A stretch of DNA of 64,000 nt, from the NCBI RefSeq assembly GCF_009806985.1, contig NZ_WUAX01000009.1:1-64000 (forward strand). Reading direction: 5' to 3'. The notes below the pieces were generated by a model. It ran no database searches. It saw only the letters and a list, made by a program, of their open reading frames with translations, and was not told the origin of the DNA. The stretch comes from Halorubrum sp. JWXQ-INN 858 (lineage in GTDB: Archaea; Halobacteriota; Halobacteria; Halobacteriales; Haloferacaceae). Position numbers and translations under genes: made by a program. Of this stretch, positions 8,189-17,120 are shown piece after piece. The stretch's first letter is position 1, and each line of letters opens with the position of its first letter.

Positions 8189-9172
8189 ATGCTCGGAATC
8201 GAACTCACCCCCGAACACGACCTGGATCGACTCGTCGACCTCGGCGTCCGCGCCGAACGCGCCGGCTACGACGCCGTCTACGCGACGTGTCACTACAACA
8301 ACCGCGACCCGTGGGCGTTCCTCTCGCGGCTGGCGGCGGCGACCGACGACGTCCGACTCGGTCCGGGCGTCGCGAACCCCCTCGAGACCCATCCCGTCAC
8401 GCTCGCCTCGAAGCTCGCGACCCTGGACGAGGCGTCCGACGGCCGGGCGGTGTTCGGCGTCGGCCCGGGCGATCCCTCCACGCTCCGCAACCTCGGGATG
8501 GCGGACCGCCGCGGCCTCCGACCGGTGCTGGAGGCGTTCAAGGCCGCCCAGCGGCTGTGGGCGGGCGAGCGCGTCGACCACGAGGGGACCTTCGACGCCG
8601 ACGGGGCGGGGCTCAACTACGAGCCGCCACAGGGTGACGGCCTCCCGGTCCACGTCGGCGGCGAGGGGCCACACATGTGTCGGATGGCCGCGAAACACGC
8701 CGACGGGCTCCTGTACAACGGCTCGCATCCGGCGGACCTGCGCTGGGCGCGCGAGCAGGTCGCCGACGGGCTCGACGACCGGCCCGCCGACCGCGGCGGG
8801 TTCGACCTGATCGCCTACGCGGCCGTGAGCGTCGACGCGGACGGCGAGGCCGCCCGGGAGGCGGCCCGGCCGCCGGTCGCGTTCATCGCCGCCGGGGCGG
8901 CCCCGCCGGTGTTGGACCGCCACGGGATCGACCCCGACGCGGCGACGGCCATCGGCGACCGCGTCTCCGCCGGCGAGTTCTCCGCGGCGTTCGAACGGGT
9001 CACGCCCGACATGATCGACGCGTTCAGCATGGCGGGCACGCCGGAGGCCGTCCGTGAGCGAGCGATCGCGGTCGCCGAACACGCCGACGGGCTCGTCGTC
9101 GGTTCCCCCCTCGGCCCCGACCTCGAGGCGAGCGTCGACCTCGCGGCCGACGCGCTCGACGGAGTCTTTTAA
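8189..9172 (+). CDS. mer: F420-dependent 5,10-methylenetetrahydromethanopterin reductase-like (LLM class)
   Basis: This 327-residue TIM-barrel oxidoreductase belongs to the luciferase-like F420 family. Characteristic segments are TCHYNNRDPWAFLS, LGPGVANPLETHPVTLAS, and FGVGPGDPSTLRNLG with the F420-binding Gly-rich turns, then VHVGGEGPHMCRMAAKHADG. Haloarchaeal genomes usually call this Mer, a C1-carrier reductase acting with F420H2. Since haloarchaea lack methanogenesis, the physiological substrate (a methylene-folate or pterin) is uncertain. It follows cofE by 82 nt and probably shares its transcript. Confidence 0.8.
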   Translation: MLGIELTPEHDLDRLVDLGVRAERAGYDAVYATCHYNNRDPWAFLSRLAAATDDVRLGPGVANPLETHPVTLASKLATLDEASDGRAVFGVGPGDPSTLRNLGMADRRGLRPVLEAFKAAQRLWAGERVDHEGTFDADGAGLNYEPPQGDGLPVHVGGEGPHMCRMAAKHADGLLYNGSHPADLRWAREQVADGLDDRPADRGGFDLIAYAAVSVDADGEAAREAARPPVAFIAAGAAPPVLDRHGIDPDAATAIGDRVSAGEFSAAFERVTPDMIDAFSMAGTPEAVRERAIAVAEHADGLVVGSPLGPDLEASVDLAADALDGVF

Positions 9173-9336
9173 CCGGCCATCGGCCGTGGAGGATGACTTT
9201 TAAGTGACCACCTCTCGGCCGGTGTACTGTTAAACGACCACCTTTCAGGGCGATGCGATGCTTAAAAGCAGTCGTCCGGTGATCGTCCGGCAAACGGTGG
9301 GTCGTCGTCGACGCGTGGGTCGTGTCGGACGACCGG

Positions 9337-9576
9337 CTACTCGGTGCGGCCGCGACCGCCCAGCGACGGGAGCTGGACGCCCATCTCGGCGAGGAGCCCC
9401 CCGACCGCGGCGTAGCCGAAGACCGCCACGGCGGCGACGATGAAGAGCTGCCCGACGAGCACTAAGACGACGGTGAGCGGGTCGCCGGCCCCCAGAATCA
9501 GGTCGTTCACGAAGATGTCCGTGAACCGGCCGACGTCGGTCACGAGCCGCACGATGAACTCCAGAAGCGCGAACAT
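9337..9576 (-). CDS. Small membrane protein (79 aa)
   Basis: This is a 79-residue protein with two hydrophobic stretches, about residues 22-42 and 44-64, and a short charged C-terminus (GGRGRTE). The ATG at 9576 lies in front of the divergent S2P protease gene, and the two starts are about 95 nt apart. It is unrecognised. The 3' side (9173-9336) holds AT-rich blocks with TTTTAAG and GTTAAAC in an otherwise GC-rich stretch, possibly promoter-like debris. Confidence 0.6.
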   Translation of the reverse strand: MFALLEFIVRLVTDVGRFTDIFVNDLILGAGDPLTVVLVLVGQLFIVAAVAVFGYAAVGGLLAEMGVQLPSLGGRGRTE

Positions 9577-9669
9577 GGTCGGGGCTTCGAGGTGGGGGTA
9601 CTTGTGTGTTGAGGGTTCCCGTTCGCCGAACCGAACGCCTTACCCACGGCCGCTGCCAACCCTGGGCCA

Positions 9670-11484
9670 ATGAGTACCCTGCTGTGGGTCCTGACGGGGA
9701 TCCTCGCGTACACGGCGGTGGCGATGTGGCTGCGGAACCGGGGCGTCCTCCCCGACTCCGTGCGCGTCTCCGGGCCGCTGACGACGGTTCACACGCGACG
9801 TGGGCGGGCGTTCCTCAACTGGCTCGCCGGCCCCAAACGGTTCTGGCGCGCCGTCGCCAACCTCGGATTGGGCGGCGCGCTCGTCGCGATGATCGGCTCG
9901 TTCCTGCTGATCGTCACCTCCGGGATCTCCGCGCTCGCCGCCACGCAGCCGAGCGCCATCCAGCAGCCGCAGAACTTCCTCATCATCCCCGGCGTCAACG
10001 AGTTCCTCCCGCTAGAGGTCGCCTTGGAGATCGTGATCGGTCTCGCGATCGCGATGGTGGTCCACGAGGGCGCACACGGGCTCCTGTGTCGCGTCGAGGG
10101 GATCGACATCGAGTCGATGGGGCTCGTCTTCTTCGCGCTCCTGCCGGTCGGCGCGTTCGTCGAGCCCGACGAGGAGGCCACCCGAGAGGTGTCCCGCGGC
10201 GCACGCGCGAGGATGTTCGCGGCCGGCGTCACGGCCAACACCCTGTTGACGGTCGTCGTCTTCGCGCTGCTGTTCGGCCCCGTCGTCGGCGCGATCTCCG
10301 TCGCGCCCGGCTACGCGGTCGGCGAGGTGAACCCCGGGTCGCCGGCCGAAGCCGCCGGGATCGCCGACGGCGACCGCCTGCTCGCGGTCGATGGCGACCC
10401 GGTCGACACCGCCGCGGAGTTCGAGGACGCGCTCGCCGACGCCGGCGTCGACGTGACCGTGACCGTCGACGACGGGGACGGAGAGCGGCGGGTCGACGTC
10501 GCGCGCGACCTCCAGATCGTCGGGTCGGCCGGCGGCAACCCGCTCGGGATCACCATTACTGACGAGCCGGTCGCCGTCGAGGCGGTCGACGGCGAACCCG
10601 TTCGAACCGAACGCGAGTTCTTCGCGGCGGTCGGGGACGCCGAGCGAGCGACGGTGACGACGGCGGCCGCCGAGGCCGAGATGCCGATCGGCGCGTACGT
10701 CGTCGGGATCCAGGAGGACGGCCCGATCCACGACGCGGGTGCGCCGATCGGCGAGCCGTTGACGGTGGTCGAGATCGACGGCGACCGGGTCCACGACGAC
10801 GACGAGCTCGCGGCCACCCTCCAGGAGCGGAGCCCGGGGTCGACCGTCGAGGTCGTCGCTTACGGCGCGGACGACGAGCGCGTCACCTACGACGTCGAGC
10901 TCGACCCGCATCCGAGCCGCGAGGGCGGGTTCATCGGCGTCAACATCTTCCCCGGAACCAGCGGGATCGCGCTCGACGACTTCGGCGTTTCGGAGTACCC
11001 GGCCGGTGCGTACCTCGAGCTGCTCGGGGGCGACGGCGGCGACGGCGCGCTCGATGAGGTACCGCTCGGCGGGTTGACGGACTCGCCGCTCGGGCTCGTG
11101 TTCGTGACGCTCATCCTTCCGCTCGGCAGCCTGTTCGGGCTCCCGTACAACTTCGCGGGTTTCACCGGCGCGGTGACGAACTTCTACGCCGTCGACGGCG
11201 GGCTCGCCGTCCTCGGCGGCGGCGTCTTCCTCCTCGCGAACCTGCTGTTCTGGACCGGCTGGATCAACATCCAACTCGCCCTGTTCAACTGTCTGCCGGC
11301 GTTCCCGCTCGACGGCGGCCGGATACTCAGGATGGTCGCCGAGGCCGTCGCGAGCCGGCTCCCGATCGGCGACCGACACGCGGCCGTCAGGACCGTGACG
11401 GTCTCCTCGGGACTGATCATGTTGGCGGGGCTGATCGTGATGATCTTCGGCAACCAGATCATGGCCGCACTCGGCCTGCTCTGA
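9670..11484 (+). CDS. Site-2 protease-like intramembrane metalloprotease with PDZ domains
   Basis: This 604-residue M50-family protease has an active-site zinc motif HEGAH at residues 132-136 in a membrane segment. The third ligand region is NCLPAFPLDGG near the C-terminus, in place of the classical NPDG. Between them are about two PDZ-like domains (YAVGEVNPGSPAEAAGI near 220 and YVVGIQEDGPIHDAGAP near 350). A C-terminal pair of membrane helices follows. Such proteases cut membrane-bound regulators or signal-peptide remnants. No substrate gene is adjacent. The domain order is M50 N-half, PDZ, PDZ, M50 C-half. Confidence 0.85.
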   Translation: MSTLLWVLTGILAYTAVAMWLRNRGVLPDSVRVSGPLTTVHTRRGRAFLNWLAGPKRFWRAVANLGLGGALVAMIGSFLLIVTSGISALAATQPSAIQQPQNFLIIPGVNEFLPLEVALEIVIGLAIAMVVHEGAHGLLCRVEGIDIESMGLVFFALLPVGAFVEPDEEATREVSRGARARMFAAGVTANTLLTVVVFALLFGPVVGAISVAPGYAVGEVNPGSPAEAAGIADGDRLLAVDGDPVDTAAEFEDALADAGVDVTVTVDDGDGERRVDVARDLQIVGSAGGNPLGITITDEPVAVEAVDGEPVRTEREFFAAVGDAERATVTTAAAEAEMPIGAYVVGIQEDGPIHDAGAPIGEPLTVVEIDGDRVHDDDELAATLQERSPGSTVEVVAYGADDERVTYDVELDPHPSREGGFIGVNIFPGTSGIALDDFGVSEYPAGAYLELLGGDGGDGALDEVPLGGLTDSPLGLVFVTLILPLGSLFGLPYNFAGFTGAVTNFYAVDGGLAVLGGGVFLLANLLFWTGWINIQLALFNCLPAFPLDGGRILRMVAEAVASRLPIGDRHAAVRTVTVSSGLIMLAGLIVMIFGNQIMAALGLL

Positions 11485-11503
11485 GGAAGGGACTGCCGGC
11501 GCG

Positions 11504-12118
11504 TTAGCGCCCGTCGTCGGTGTCGACGGCCGCGTCGTCGGCACCGACCGCCCCGATCTTCTTTTCGACGGTTTCCTCGACTGTTTCCTCGACCGTTTCT
11601 TCCACCGTCTCCTCGACCGTCTCGCCGACGGTTTCCTCGACCGTCTCGCCGACGGTTTCCTCGACAGTCTTCTCCACGTTCTCCTCGACGGCCTCGACGA
11701 CTCCCTCGACCTCCTTGGTCACCTCACCGACCTTTCGTTCGACGGTCTCTTCGACCTCGGAAGACACCTGGCCGACGGTCTCGTCGACCGTTTCCTCGAT
11801 CTCTTCGACCCGTGGTCGGCGGTCGACACGGTCGTTTACGGCTTCGAGCCGAGCGATGACCTCGTCGACCTCTTTCCGGAGCGTCTTCTCGACGTTCTCG
11901 GTGACCTCCTCGGTGACCTCTTCAGTGACCTCCTCGGTCATCCAGTTGGGATCGAACCGGGCCATCTTCCACGTGACGTGGATCACGTACGAGACGAGCA
12001 CCCCGAGCCCGAACGCGACCCCGACCGTCGTCCCGATGAAGGCGATCAGCGCGATCGCGATGAAGATCAGGATCCCGTACGCGACGTCGACCACGAAGTC
12101 GACCCGTCCGGGTTTCAT
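11504..12118 (-). CDS. Membrane-anchored coiled-coil protein with TVEE repeats
   Basis: This 204-residue protein begins with two closely spaced hydrophobic segments (about residues 8-50). A long, very acidic coiled coil follows. It contains TEEVTEEVTEEVTENVEKT and, near the C-terminus, many copies of the four-residue unit TVEE or TVGE. The repetition is also at DNA level, which keeps the opposite strand open as a Ser/Thr-rich frame. I take the minus strand as real because it has the membrane anchor and acidic composition. Its role may be to tether or space something at the membrane. It is unrecognised beyond that. Confidence 0.7.
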   Translation of the reverse strand: MKPGRVDFVVDVAYGILIFIAIALIAFIGTTVGVAFGLGVLVSYVIHVTWKMARFDPNWMTEEVTEEVTEEVTENVEKTLRKEVDEVIARLEAVNDRVDRRPRVEEIEETVDETVGQVSSEVEETVERKVGEVTKEVEGVVEAVEENVEKTVEETVGETVEETVGETVEETVEETVEETVEETVEKKIGAVGADDAAVDTDDGR

Positions 12119-12327
12119 CGTCGATCCCCGCTCCGCGAGAGTGATAAGTGGACCATGAGAACTACCTGCGGGTATGTAACGGCGACGGTAATACCCCGCG
12201 CTTTCGGGATCCGTGAACGATCGGCCGCCGTCGAGGCTACGGGCGCGTCCCCAGCCACGACCCGAACGGACGCCGACGGGACGGCGCCGTCGTCCGATCG
12301 GGACGTTCCGCAGCTATCCGTCCGGTG

Positions 12328-12335
12328 TTTATAAA
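12328..12335 (+). promoter_or_regulatory. TATA box for the lipoprotein gene at 12367
   Basis: TTTATAAA stands out in a GC-rich region, 32-39 nt before the ATG at 12367. On the other strand CACTTATCAC near 12140-12150 may serve the divergent coiled-coil gene. Confidence 0.55.
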
Positions 12336-12366
12336 CCGTTAATAGTGGACGCGTTCGGGAACGATC

Positions 12367-13149
12367 ATGGACCGTCGGACGTTCCTCGCGACGACCGGGA
12401 CGGGTAGTGCCGTGCTGCTTTCGGGGTGTTCGTCCCCGCCTCGCGAGGACGATGCCAGCGAGGGGGAGCACTTCGAGGCGCCAACGGTACGCCACGACCT
12501 GACCGTCTGGGAGGAAACGGACACCAGCCGGGACGTGTTCAACGAGTCGCTTCCGCTCGTCGACATCGAGGGGTACAACCACCTCGAGATCTACGAGGAC
12601 GCCGCCCTCCGACGGGAGCTGTCCGAAGGGACGATGGGGTCGTTCGACGAGACCGTCCGCGTCTTCGCTGCGGGGAAGATCAACCTGGTTCCGGGGATCG
12701 ACACCCTCCCGTTCGGCCTTGGAAGCGGAACGGTTCTGGACGCGATCGAATCGGAGGCGCGGGAAGAGTTCGTTCGAGAGATGGAGTCGCATGGGCTCCG
12801 GAGCGTCACGGTGACCCGGACGGGCACGGACGAGATGTCCCGTGGACAAGAGTTCCGGGTCACGGAGTTCCGGTCCGAGTTCAGATACGACGGCATGCGG
12901 TTCCCGGTCGAGGGGATGAACGATATCCACGTAGCCGGGGGGCAGCTCCCCGTCGCCGGGACCCTCGCCGTTTGGCACGACGGAACCGACGCGCTCGTTG
13001 CGGGCGGCGCGTATCCGGACGAGCGGTTCGAGGAATCGATCCGAAACGAGCTGACCGACCTGATCTCGGTCACGGTCGACGTCGATCTCGGGTTCGATCC
13101 ACGACGGTTCGAGGCGGAACTGGAAACGCTGATCGAGTCGGTACGGTAG
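12367..13149 (+). CDS. Tat-exported lipoprotein, function unknown
   Basis: This 260-residue protein starts MDRRTFLATTGTGSAVLLSGC: a twin-arginine motif, a hydrophobic stretch and a lipobox ending in Cys21, so it is exported folded and lipid-anchored. The mature part is acidic with mixed alpha/beta character. It contains no metal-binding or sugar-binding motif that I recognise. FDETVRVFAAGKINLVPGID and WHDGTDALVAGGAYPDERF are its most distinctive segments. The promoter is the strong TATA box at 12328. Confidence 0.7.
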   Translation: MDRRTFLATTGTGSAVLLSGCSSPPREDDASEGEHFEAPTVRHDLTVWEETDTSRDVFNESLPLVDIEGYNHLEIYEDAALRRELSEGTMGSFDETVRVFAAGKINLVPGIDTLPFGLGSGTVLDAIESEAREEFVREMESHGLRSVTVTRTGTDEMSRGQEFRVTEFRSEFRYDGMRFPVEGMNDIHVAGGQLPVAGTLAVWHDGTDALVAGGAYPDERFEESIRNELTDLISVTVDVDLGFDPRRFEAELETLIESVR

Positions 13150-13249
13150 CCTCGATCCTGGATCGTCGAACTGCCGGTCGTGACTGCGGACCGGATCCGC
13201 TACTCGACGAGGTTCTCTGGAAGACGGTGGGTTATCCGGAAGACGGTGA

Positions 13250-13256
13250 TTTATAA
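13250..13256 (+). promoter_or_regulatory. TATA box for the glutaredoxin-like gene
   Basis: TTTATAA lies 27-33 nt before the ATG at 13283, giving a leaderless or nearly leaderless transcript. Confidence 0.55.
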
Positions 13257-13282
13257 CGTCTCGTGCCTTGTTACCAAAGGTA

Positions 13283-13546
13283 ATGCTCGAATTGTATCAG
13301 TTCGAAAGCTGTCCACACTGTAAAAAGGTACGCGAGAAGCTCTCGGAGCTCGGTGTTTCGTACGTGAACCACAACCCGCGTCTAGGGAAGGCACACGATC
13401 GGGAAGTCGTCAACCAGCAAACGCACGAGGAACTGACGGAACTGGGCGGGAAGGATCAGGTCCCGTACCTCGTCGATACGCAACGTCGGACGACGCTCTA
13501 CGAGAGCGACGACATCGTCGAGCATCTCGAGACGCACTACGCGTAG
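13283..13546 (+). CDS. Glutaredoxin-like / GST N-terminal-domain protein
   Basis: This 87-residue thioredoxin-fold protein has CPHC near its N-terminus (FESCPHCKKVREKL), a cis-Pro motif DQVPYLVD, and the final helix YESDDIVEHLETHYA typical of glutaredoxin/GST-N proteins. It is a probable thiol-disulfide oxidoreductase of the cytoplasm. A TTG five codons earlier could also open the frame, but the ATG at 13283 matches the domain start and TATA spacing. Confidence 0.85.
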   Translation: MLELYQFESCPHCKKVREKLSELGVSYVNHNPRLGKAHDREVVNQQTHEELTELGGKDQVPYLVDTQRRTTLYESDDIVEHLETHYA

Positions 13547-13723
13547 CGAGCCGCTCAACCGATCGTCTTTCGGGCCGAAAGAGCCGTTCCGTACCGGCTC
13601 CGGCCCCTCGTTCCACTCCGCTTTTTAAGAGTGTCTTTCGAGACCGTAGACCCCTGTCTCACGTCTTCTAACTGACGAAAACGCTAATTCCGGAGTACAC
13701 CCGAAATTAACGGTTAATTTCAG

Positions 13724-13797
13724 TCCGCTCTCCCCGATTTGAACGGGGGGCAAGCCGATCTACAGTCGGCTGCTCTACCAAGCTGAGCTAAGAGCGG
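13724..13797 (-). tRNA. tRNA-Tyr (GTA)
   Basis: The minus strand folds as a full cloverleaf. The acceptor stem pairs CCGCTCT with AGAGCGG. The D-arm is GCTC...GAGC, and the anticodon stem GCCGA/TCGGC encloses CTGTAGA with anticodon GTA. The T-stem is CCCCG/CGGGG, and the discriminator is A. No intron is seen. A CTTAAG element at about 13826 on the upstream side is a plausible promoter. Confidence 0.95.
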
Positions 13798-13970
13798 GCA
13801 CTTATTCGTAGTCGTCGGATCCGACTTAAGGGTTCTCTTTCGAGAGCGGTTCGATCCGGTGTCACACGGCCGGAATCGTGAGAGGCGGGGTCGTCGCCGT
13901 CCCCGTTCCGGAGACGTCTCCGGGACGCGATGCGCCGGGTATTTAAGTCGATCGCGGGGCGAACGGGCGT

Positions 13971-14792
13971 ATGAGCGACGGCGACGAGAGACAGGCCACC
14001 TTCGCGGCCGACGGGAGCCTCGAGACGGATACCCCGCCGGACGCGACCGGCGAGAACGACTTCGGCGAGCCGAAGGAGCCGAACGAAACCGACGGCGGAT
14101 ACAGCCGGTACGACGTGTCGAGCCTGCTGCAGAAGGCGGTTCGGCGCTCCGACGAGGAGGTCGCCGCGTGGGCGGCGTGGGAGCTCGCCCGGTCGGGGTA
14201 CGCGTGGAACCTCTGGGACCGGCTCCAGCTGTACGTCGTCGAGGACCTCCGCGCGGGCGACGACGTCGCGCTCCTGATCGACCGCTACGAGACGCTGGCG
14301 ACAGAGCGCTGGGAGCCCGCCGAGTGGCGCGGTCGGTTGTGTGCGATCCACGCCGCGCTCGCGGCGGCCCGCGCGCGCTCCACCCGGGAGGCGTCGAACG
14401 CGGACGAGTACTTCCGGCGAGTCGCCGACCGCCGCGCCGCGGCCGCCGACCGCGGCGAGGAGCCGGCCCACGACTTCCCGGTCGGCGACCTCGAACCCGG
14501 CGGCCGGTTCGACGCCGCCCTCGACGGCCACACCGGCTCGGGGTCGCGGCTCGGGCGCGGGACCCGGTTCTTCAAGACCCACGGCGCGCGGGTCGGTCCC
14601 GAGGGCGAAGACGAGCAGAGCGCACGCTGGCAGCGGCTCGCCATGCTGCTCGACGACGAGATCGACTACGGGGCGGCGGAGCTCGATCGCGCCGTCGAAC
14701 CCGTCGACCCGGCGCAGCCCTGGACCGACATCGACGACGTGGACGATCCGGACGACGACGGCAGGGAACCGCGCTCTGAGGACACCGACTGA
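13971..14792 (+). CDS. Protein resembling the C-terminal region of RarA/MgsA, without the ATPase domain
   Basis: This protein has 273 residues. The segment SSLLQKAVRRSDEEVAAWAA, followed by LYVVEDLRAG, a WxxxL helix and ALAAARARSTREASNADEYF, follows the helical tetramerisation part of RarA/MgsA. There FHKSVRGSD, SEDIGLADP and an ALAPKSNA-like helix occupy the same positions. The AAA+ motor (P-loop, DEIHR) is absent, so the protein could be a regulator or a structural partner at stalled forks. The N-terminal 45 and C-terminal 60 residues are acidic and probably disordered. The similarity is by eye only. Confidence 0.5.
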   Translation: MSDGDERQATFAADGSLETDTPPDATGENDFGEPKEPNETDGGYSRYDVSSLLQKAVRRSDEEVAAWAAWELARSGYAWNLWDRLQLYVVEDLRAGDDVALLIDRYETLATERWEPAEWRGRLCAIHAALAAARARSTREASNADEYFRRVADRRAAAADRGEEPAHDFPVGDLEPGGRFDAALDGHTGSGSRLGRGTRFFKTHGARVGPEGEDEQSARWQRLAMLLDDEIDYGAAELDRAVEPVDPAQPWTDIDDVDDPDDDGREPRSEDTD

Positions 14793-14804
14793 GGCGACCG
14801 CGAC

Positions 14805-16628
14805 TCAGGTCCGGTCCCGTCCCCGTTCTTGGTCCCGTCCCCGTTCCTGTTTCCGCGTGATCTTCCCCGGTCGCGTTCGACTGCCGTGTCCACCAGCGCG
14901 CGGCTCGGCGTGCCCGGCGGCGCTTCCGATCCCGGTCGCCGTCGCAAGCAGCGCCAGGACCGCGGCTATCGCGATCGCGACGCCGAACCCGGGTGCGTCG
15001 TCGCTCGTCGCCGGCTCGATCTCCGTGGGCGTCCCCGTCGGCGAGGGTGTCGGTGACGGAGTCGGCGGAGCCGCGACCACCGCCGCGGCGACGGCGGCCT
15101 CCGCGTCGACGACGCCGTGTCCGTGGCGGTCGTCGGGCTCGGTCGCGTCCCCCGGATGGACGGCCGTGTCGACGATCGACGCGTGGACCGCGTCCGCTTC
15201 GACCCGCCCGTCCGTCGCCGACACCGCCAGGGCCGCGATCCCGCTCACGTGGGGGGCCGCCATGCTCGTCCCCTGTAGGACGACGTAGCCGTCGGTCGTC
15301 CCGGCCTCCGCGCTTCGGACGTCGACGCCCGGCGCGCTCACGTCGGGAACGACGTAGTGGTCGGGCCACTCGGCGGGCGGCTCGCGGAACGCGGCGGTCT
15401 TGTTGATCGGCTCCCCGCTGGAAAACGCCGGCACCGTGCGGTCGTTCCGCACCGCGCCGACCGCGAGCGAGTCGTACACGTTCGCGGGCGACGACGAGGT
15501 GCCGTGTCCCTCGTTGCCGGCGGCAGCGACGACGACCGTGTCCGCCGCGCGGGCGTTGCGAACCGGGGCGATGAACCCGCCGAACGTTCCGGTCGCGCCG
15601 AGGCTCATCTGGAGGACGTCGACGTCCTCGTCGGCGGTCGCGCGCTGCATCGCCGCCAGCGTGCTCGCGAACGTCGCGGTGCCGTCCTCGCCGAAGGCGT
15701 CGATCGCGTACAGCGCGGCGTCGGGCGCGACCCCGATGTGTGACCCGGACGCGTCCCCGCCGGCGACCGTTCCCGCGACGTGCGTGCCGTGGCCGTCCGG
15801 GTCCGCGGCGTCGGCGACGTCGTCGCTGACGAGCGTTCCGTTCTCGTCGAACGACGCCCACGCGTCGATCGTGACGTCCCGGTGTGTCGGGTCGACTCCG
15901 GTGTCGATGACGGCGACGGTCGCGCCCGCGCCGCGCGTGTCGAACCGGTCCCACGCGTCGGCCACGCCGATCAGCTCCAGCCCGGGCGTGTGGTTACCGG
16001 TTCCCGCAGGTTCGATCGGGCCGTCCTCGGAGGACCGGCGATCGGAGGTCGGTCGGGGCCGGTCGACCGTGTCGACGACGACGTTCCCGTGGACCCGCGT
16101 GACGTTCGCGACCGCGATCAGTTCGTCGGCGTCGACCGCGTCGGCGTCGACGCGCACGAGGACCGCGTTCGCCAGCCAGAACTCGCGTTCGATCGTCACC
16201 GCGGGGTGGCCGTCGGCGAACGCCTCGAACGCGGTCCGTTCCGCCGCGGCGTGGTCCCGGAGCTCGTCGACGACCTCGTCTCCCTCGGCGTCGGCATCGT
16301 CGACGGCGAGCGGCGGGAACCGAACGACCACCTCCGTGGTCCCCGTTCCGTTCTCAAGGGGATCCGCGCCCGGCGGCTCGCGAGTCGTCTCGGCGACGCC
16401 GGTCGTGTCGGCTGAGTCGGTTAAGCCGGCTGAACCGGTCGAGCCGGCCGTCGAGTCCATTTCGACCGCGCCGACCGCGCTGGGTGCATCGACCGCGCCG
16501 GGTGCATCGACCGCGCCGACCGCACCGACCGCACCGACCGCACCGACCGCGCCCGGAAGGATCCCCCCCAAGAGGAGGAATAGCCCGACCCCGATGACGA
16601 GCCGCCGGAGTCCCGCCTCCCCGTTCAT
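14805..16628 (-). CDS. Secreted subtilisin-like serine protease (S8), membrane-anchored
   Basis: This protein has 607 residues. After a signal peptide ending in a low-complexity Gly-Ala-Val repeat comes a prodomain-like region. The S8 catalytic domain has Asp in VAVIDTGVD, His in GHGTHVAG, Asn in VVAAAGNEG and Ser in GTSMAAPHVSG. A PTPSPTPS linker, a membrane segment (GFGVAIAIAAVLALLATAT) and a basic tail follow, so the enzyme is displayed outside and anchored at its C-terminus. A TTG nine codons earlier also opens the frame. The ATG at 16628 is preferred because it starts a clean signal peptide. The GAV repeats are encoded by 6-9 bp DNA repeats. Confidence 0.9.
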   Translation of the reverse strand: MNGEAGLRRLVIGVGLFLLLGGILPGAVGAVGAVGAVGAVDAPGAVDAPSAVGAVEMDSTAGSTGSAGLTDSADTTGVAETTREPPGADPLENGTGTTEVVVRFPPLAVDDADAEGDEVVDELRDHAAAERTAFEAFADGHPAVTIEREFWLANAVLVRVDADAVDADELIAVANVTRVHGNVVVDTVDRPRPTSDRRSSEDGPIEPAGTGNHTPGLELIGVADAWDRFDTRGAGATVAVIDTGVDPTHRDVTIDAWASFDENGTLVSDDVADAADPDGHGTHVAGTVAGGDASGSHIGVAPDAALYAIDAFGEDGTATFASTLAAMQRATADEDVDVLQMSLGATGTFGGFIAPVRNARAADTVVVAAAGNEGHGTSSSPANVYDSLAVGAVRNDRTVPAFSSGEPINKTAAFREPPAEWPDHYVVPDVSAPGVDVRSAEAGTTDGYVVLQGTSMAAPHVSGIAALAVSATDGRVEADAVHASIVDTAVHPGDATEPDDRHGHGVVDAEAAVAAAVVAAPPTPSPTPSPTGTPTEIEPATSDDAPGFGVAIAIAAVLALLATATGIGSAAGHAEPRAGGHGSRTRPGKITRKQERGRDQERGRDRT

Positions 16629-16732
16629 TACCGAGCGATCGGACGCGGCAGGCAAATAGGTTCTGTTGACGGGGACGGTTCGGTTGACGGGAACGGATCA
16701 CGTCTCCTCGGTCGACCGACAGGACACCCCTC

Positions 16733-17071
16733 TCACGCGCCCCACTCTCGGTCGCGTGCCCGCGTTTCGGCGGCCGAATGGGCGGTCCCGGACCGGGGAG
16801 TCTCGTCGCCTCTCGGGTCGCGACCGTCGATTCCGGCCTCGCGTTCGCGGACGGCCGCGAGCCGCTGGGCCGCGTCGGCGACGGAGTCGAGCACCGCGAG
16901 CGAACGATACACGAGGTACGCCCCCGCGAGCAGCACGAGCGACCAGAGGCCGAGGACGACCTGCCCGACGACGACGAGCGAGTAGCCGAACGCGAGCAGG
17001 CTGAACGCGACGAGCGACGCGCCGAGTCGCGTCCGGAGCGCGTCGCCGGGCGAGAGGGGATCGTGGACCAT
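16733..17071 (-). CDS. Small membrane protein with acidic tail
   Basis: This 112-residue protein has two hydrophobic segments (about residues 17-37 and 40-60) and then a charged helical tail starting AVLDSVADAAQRLAAVREREAG. No family is recognised. It lies about 50 nt after AOR on the same strand, so it may be co-transcribed with it. Confidence 0.65.
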   Translation of the reverse strand: MVHDPLSPGDALRTRLGASLVAFSLLAFGYSLVVVGQVVLGLWSLVLLAGAYLVYRSLAVLDSVADAAQRLAAVREREAGIDGRDPRGDETPRSGTAHSAAETRARDREWGA

Positions 17072-17120
17072 GCGCGTGGCTATCCGGGCGATCGCTTAAA
17101 AACATGGGGACGGGGCCGAT

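Noticed and set aside
11520..12158. 212-residue Ser/Thr-rich protein opposite the coiled-coil gene
   Set aside because: The frame is open because the TVEE codons repeat. It lacks a signal peptide and the acidic composition expected here.
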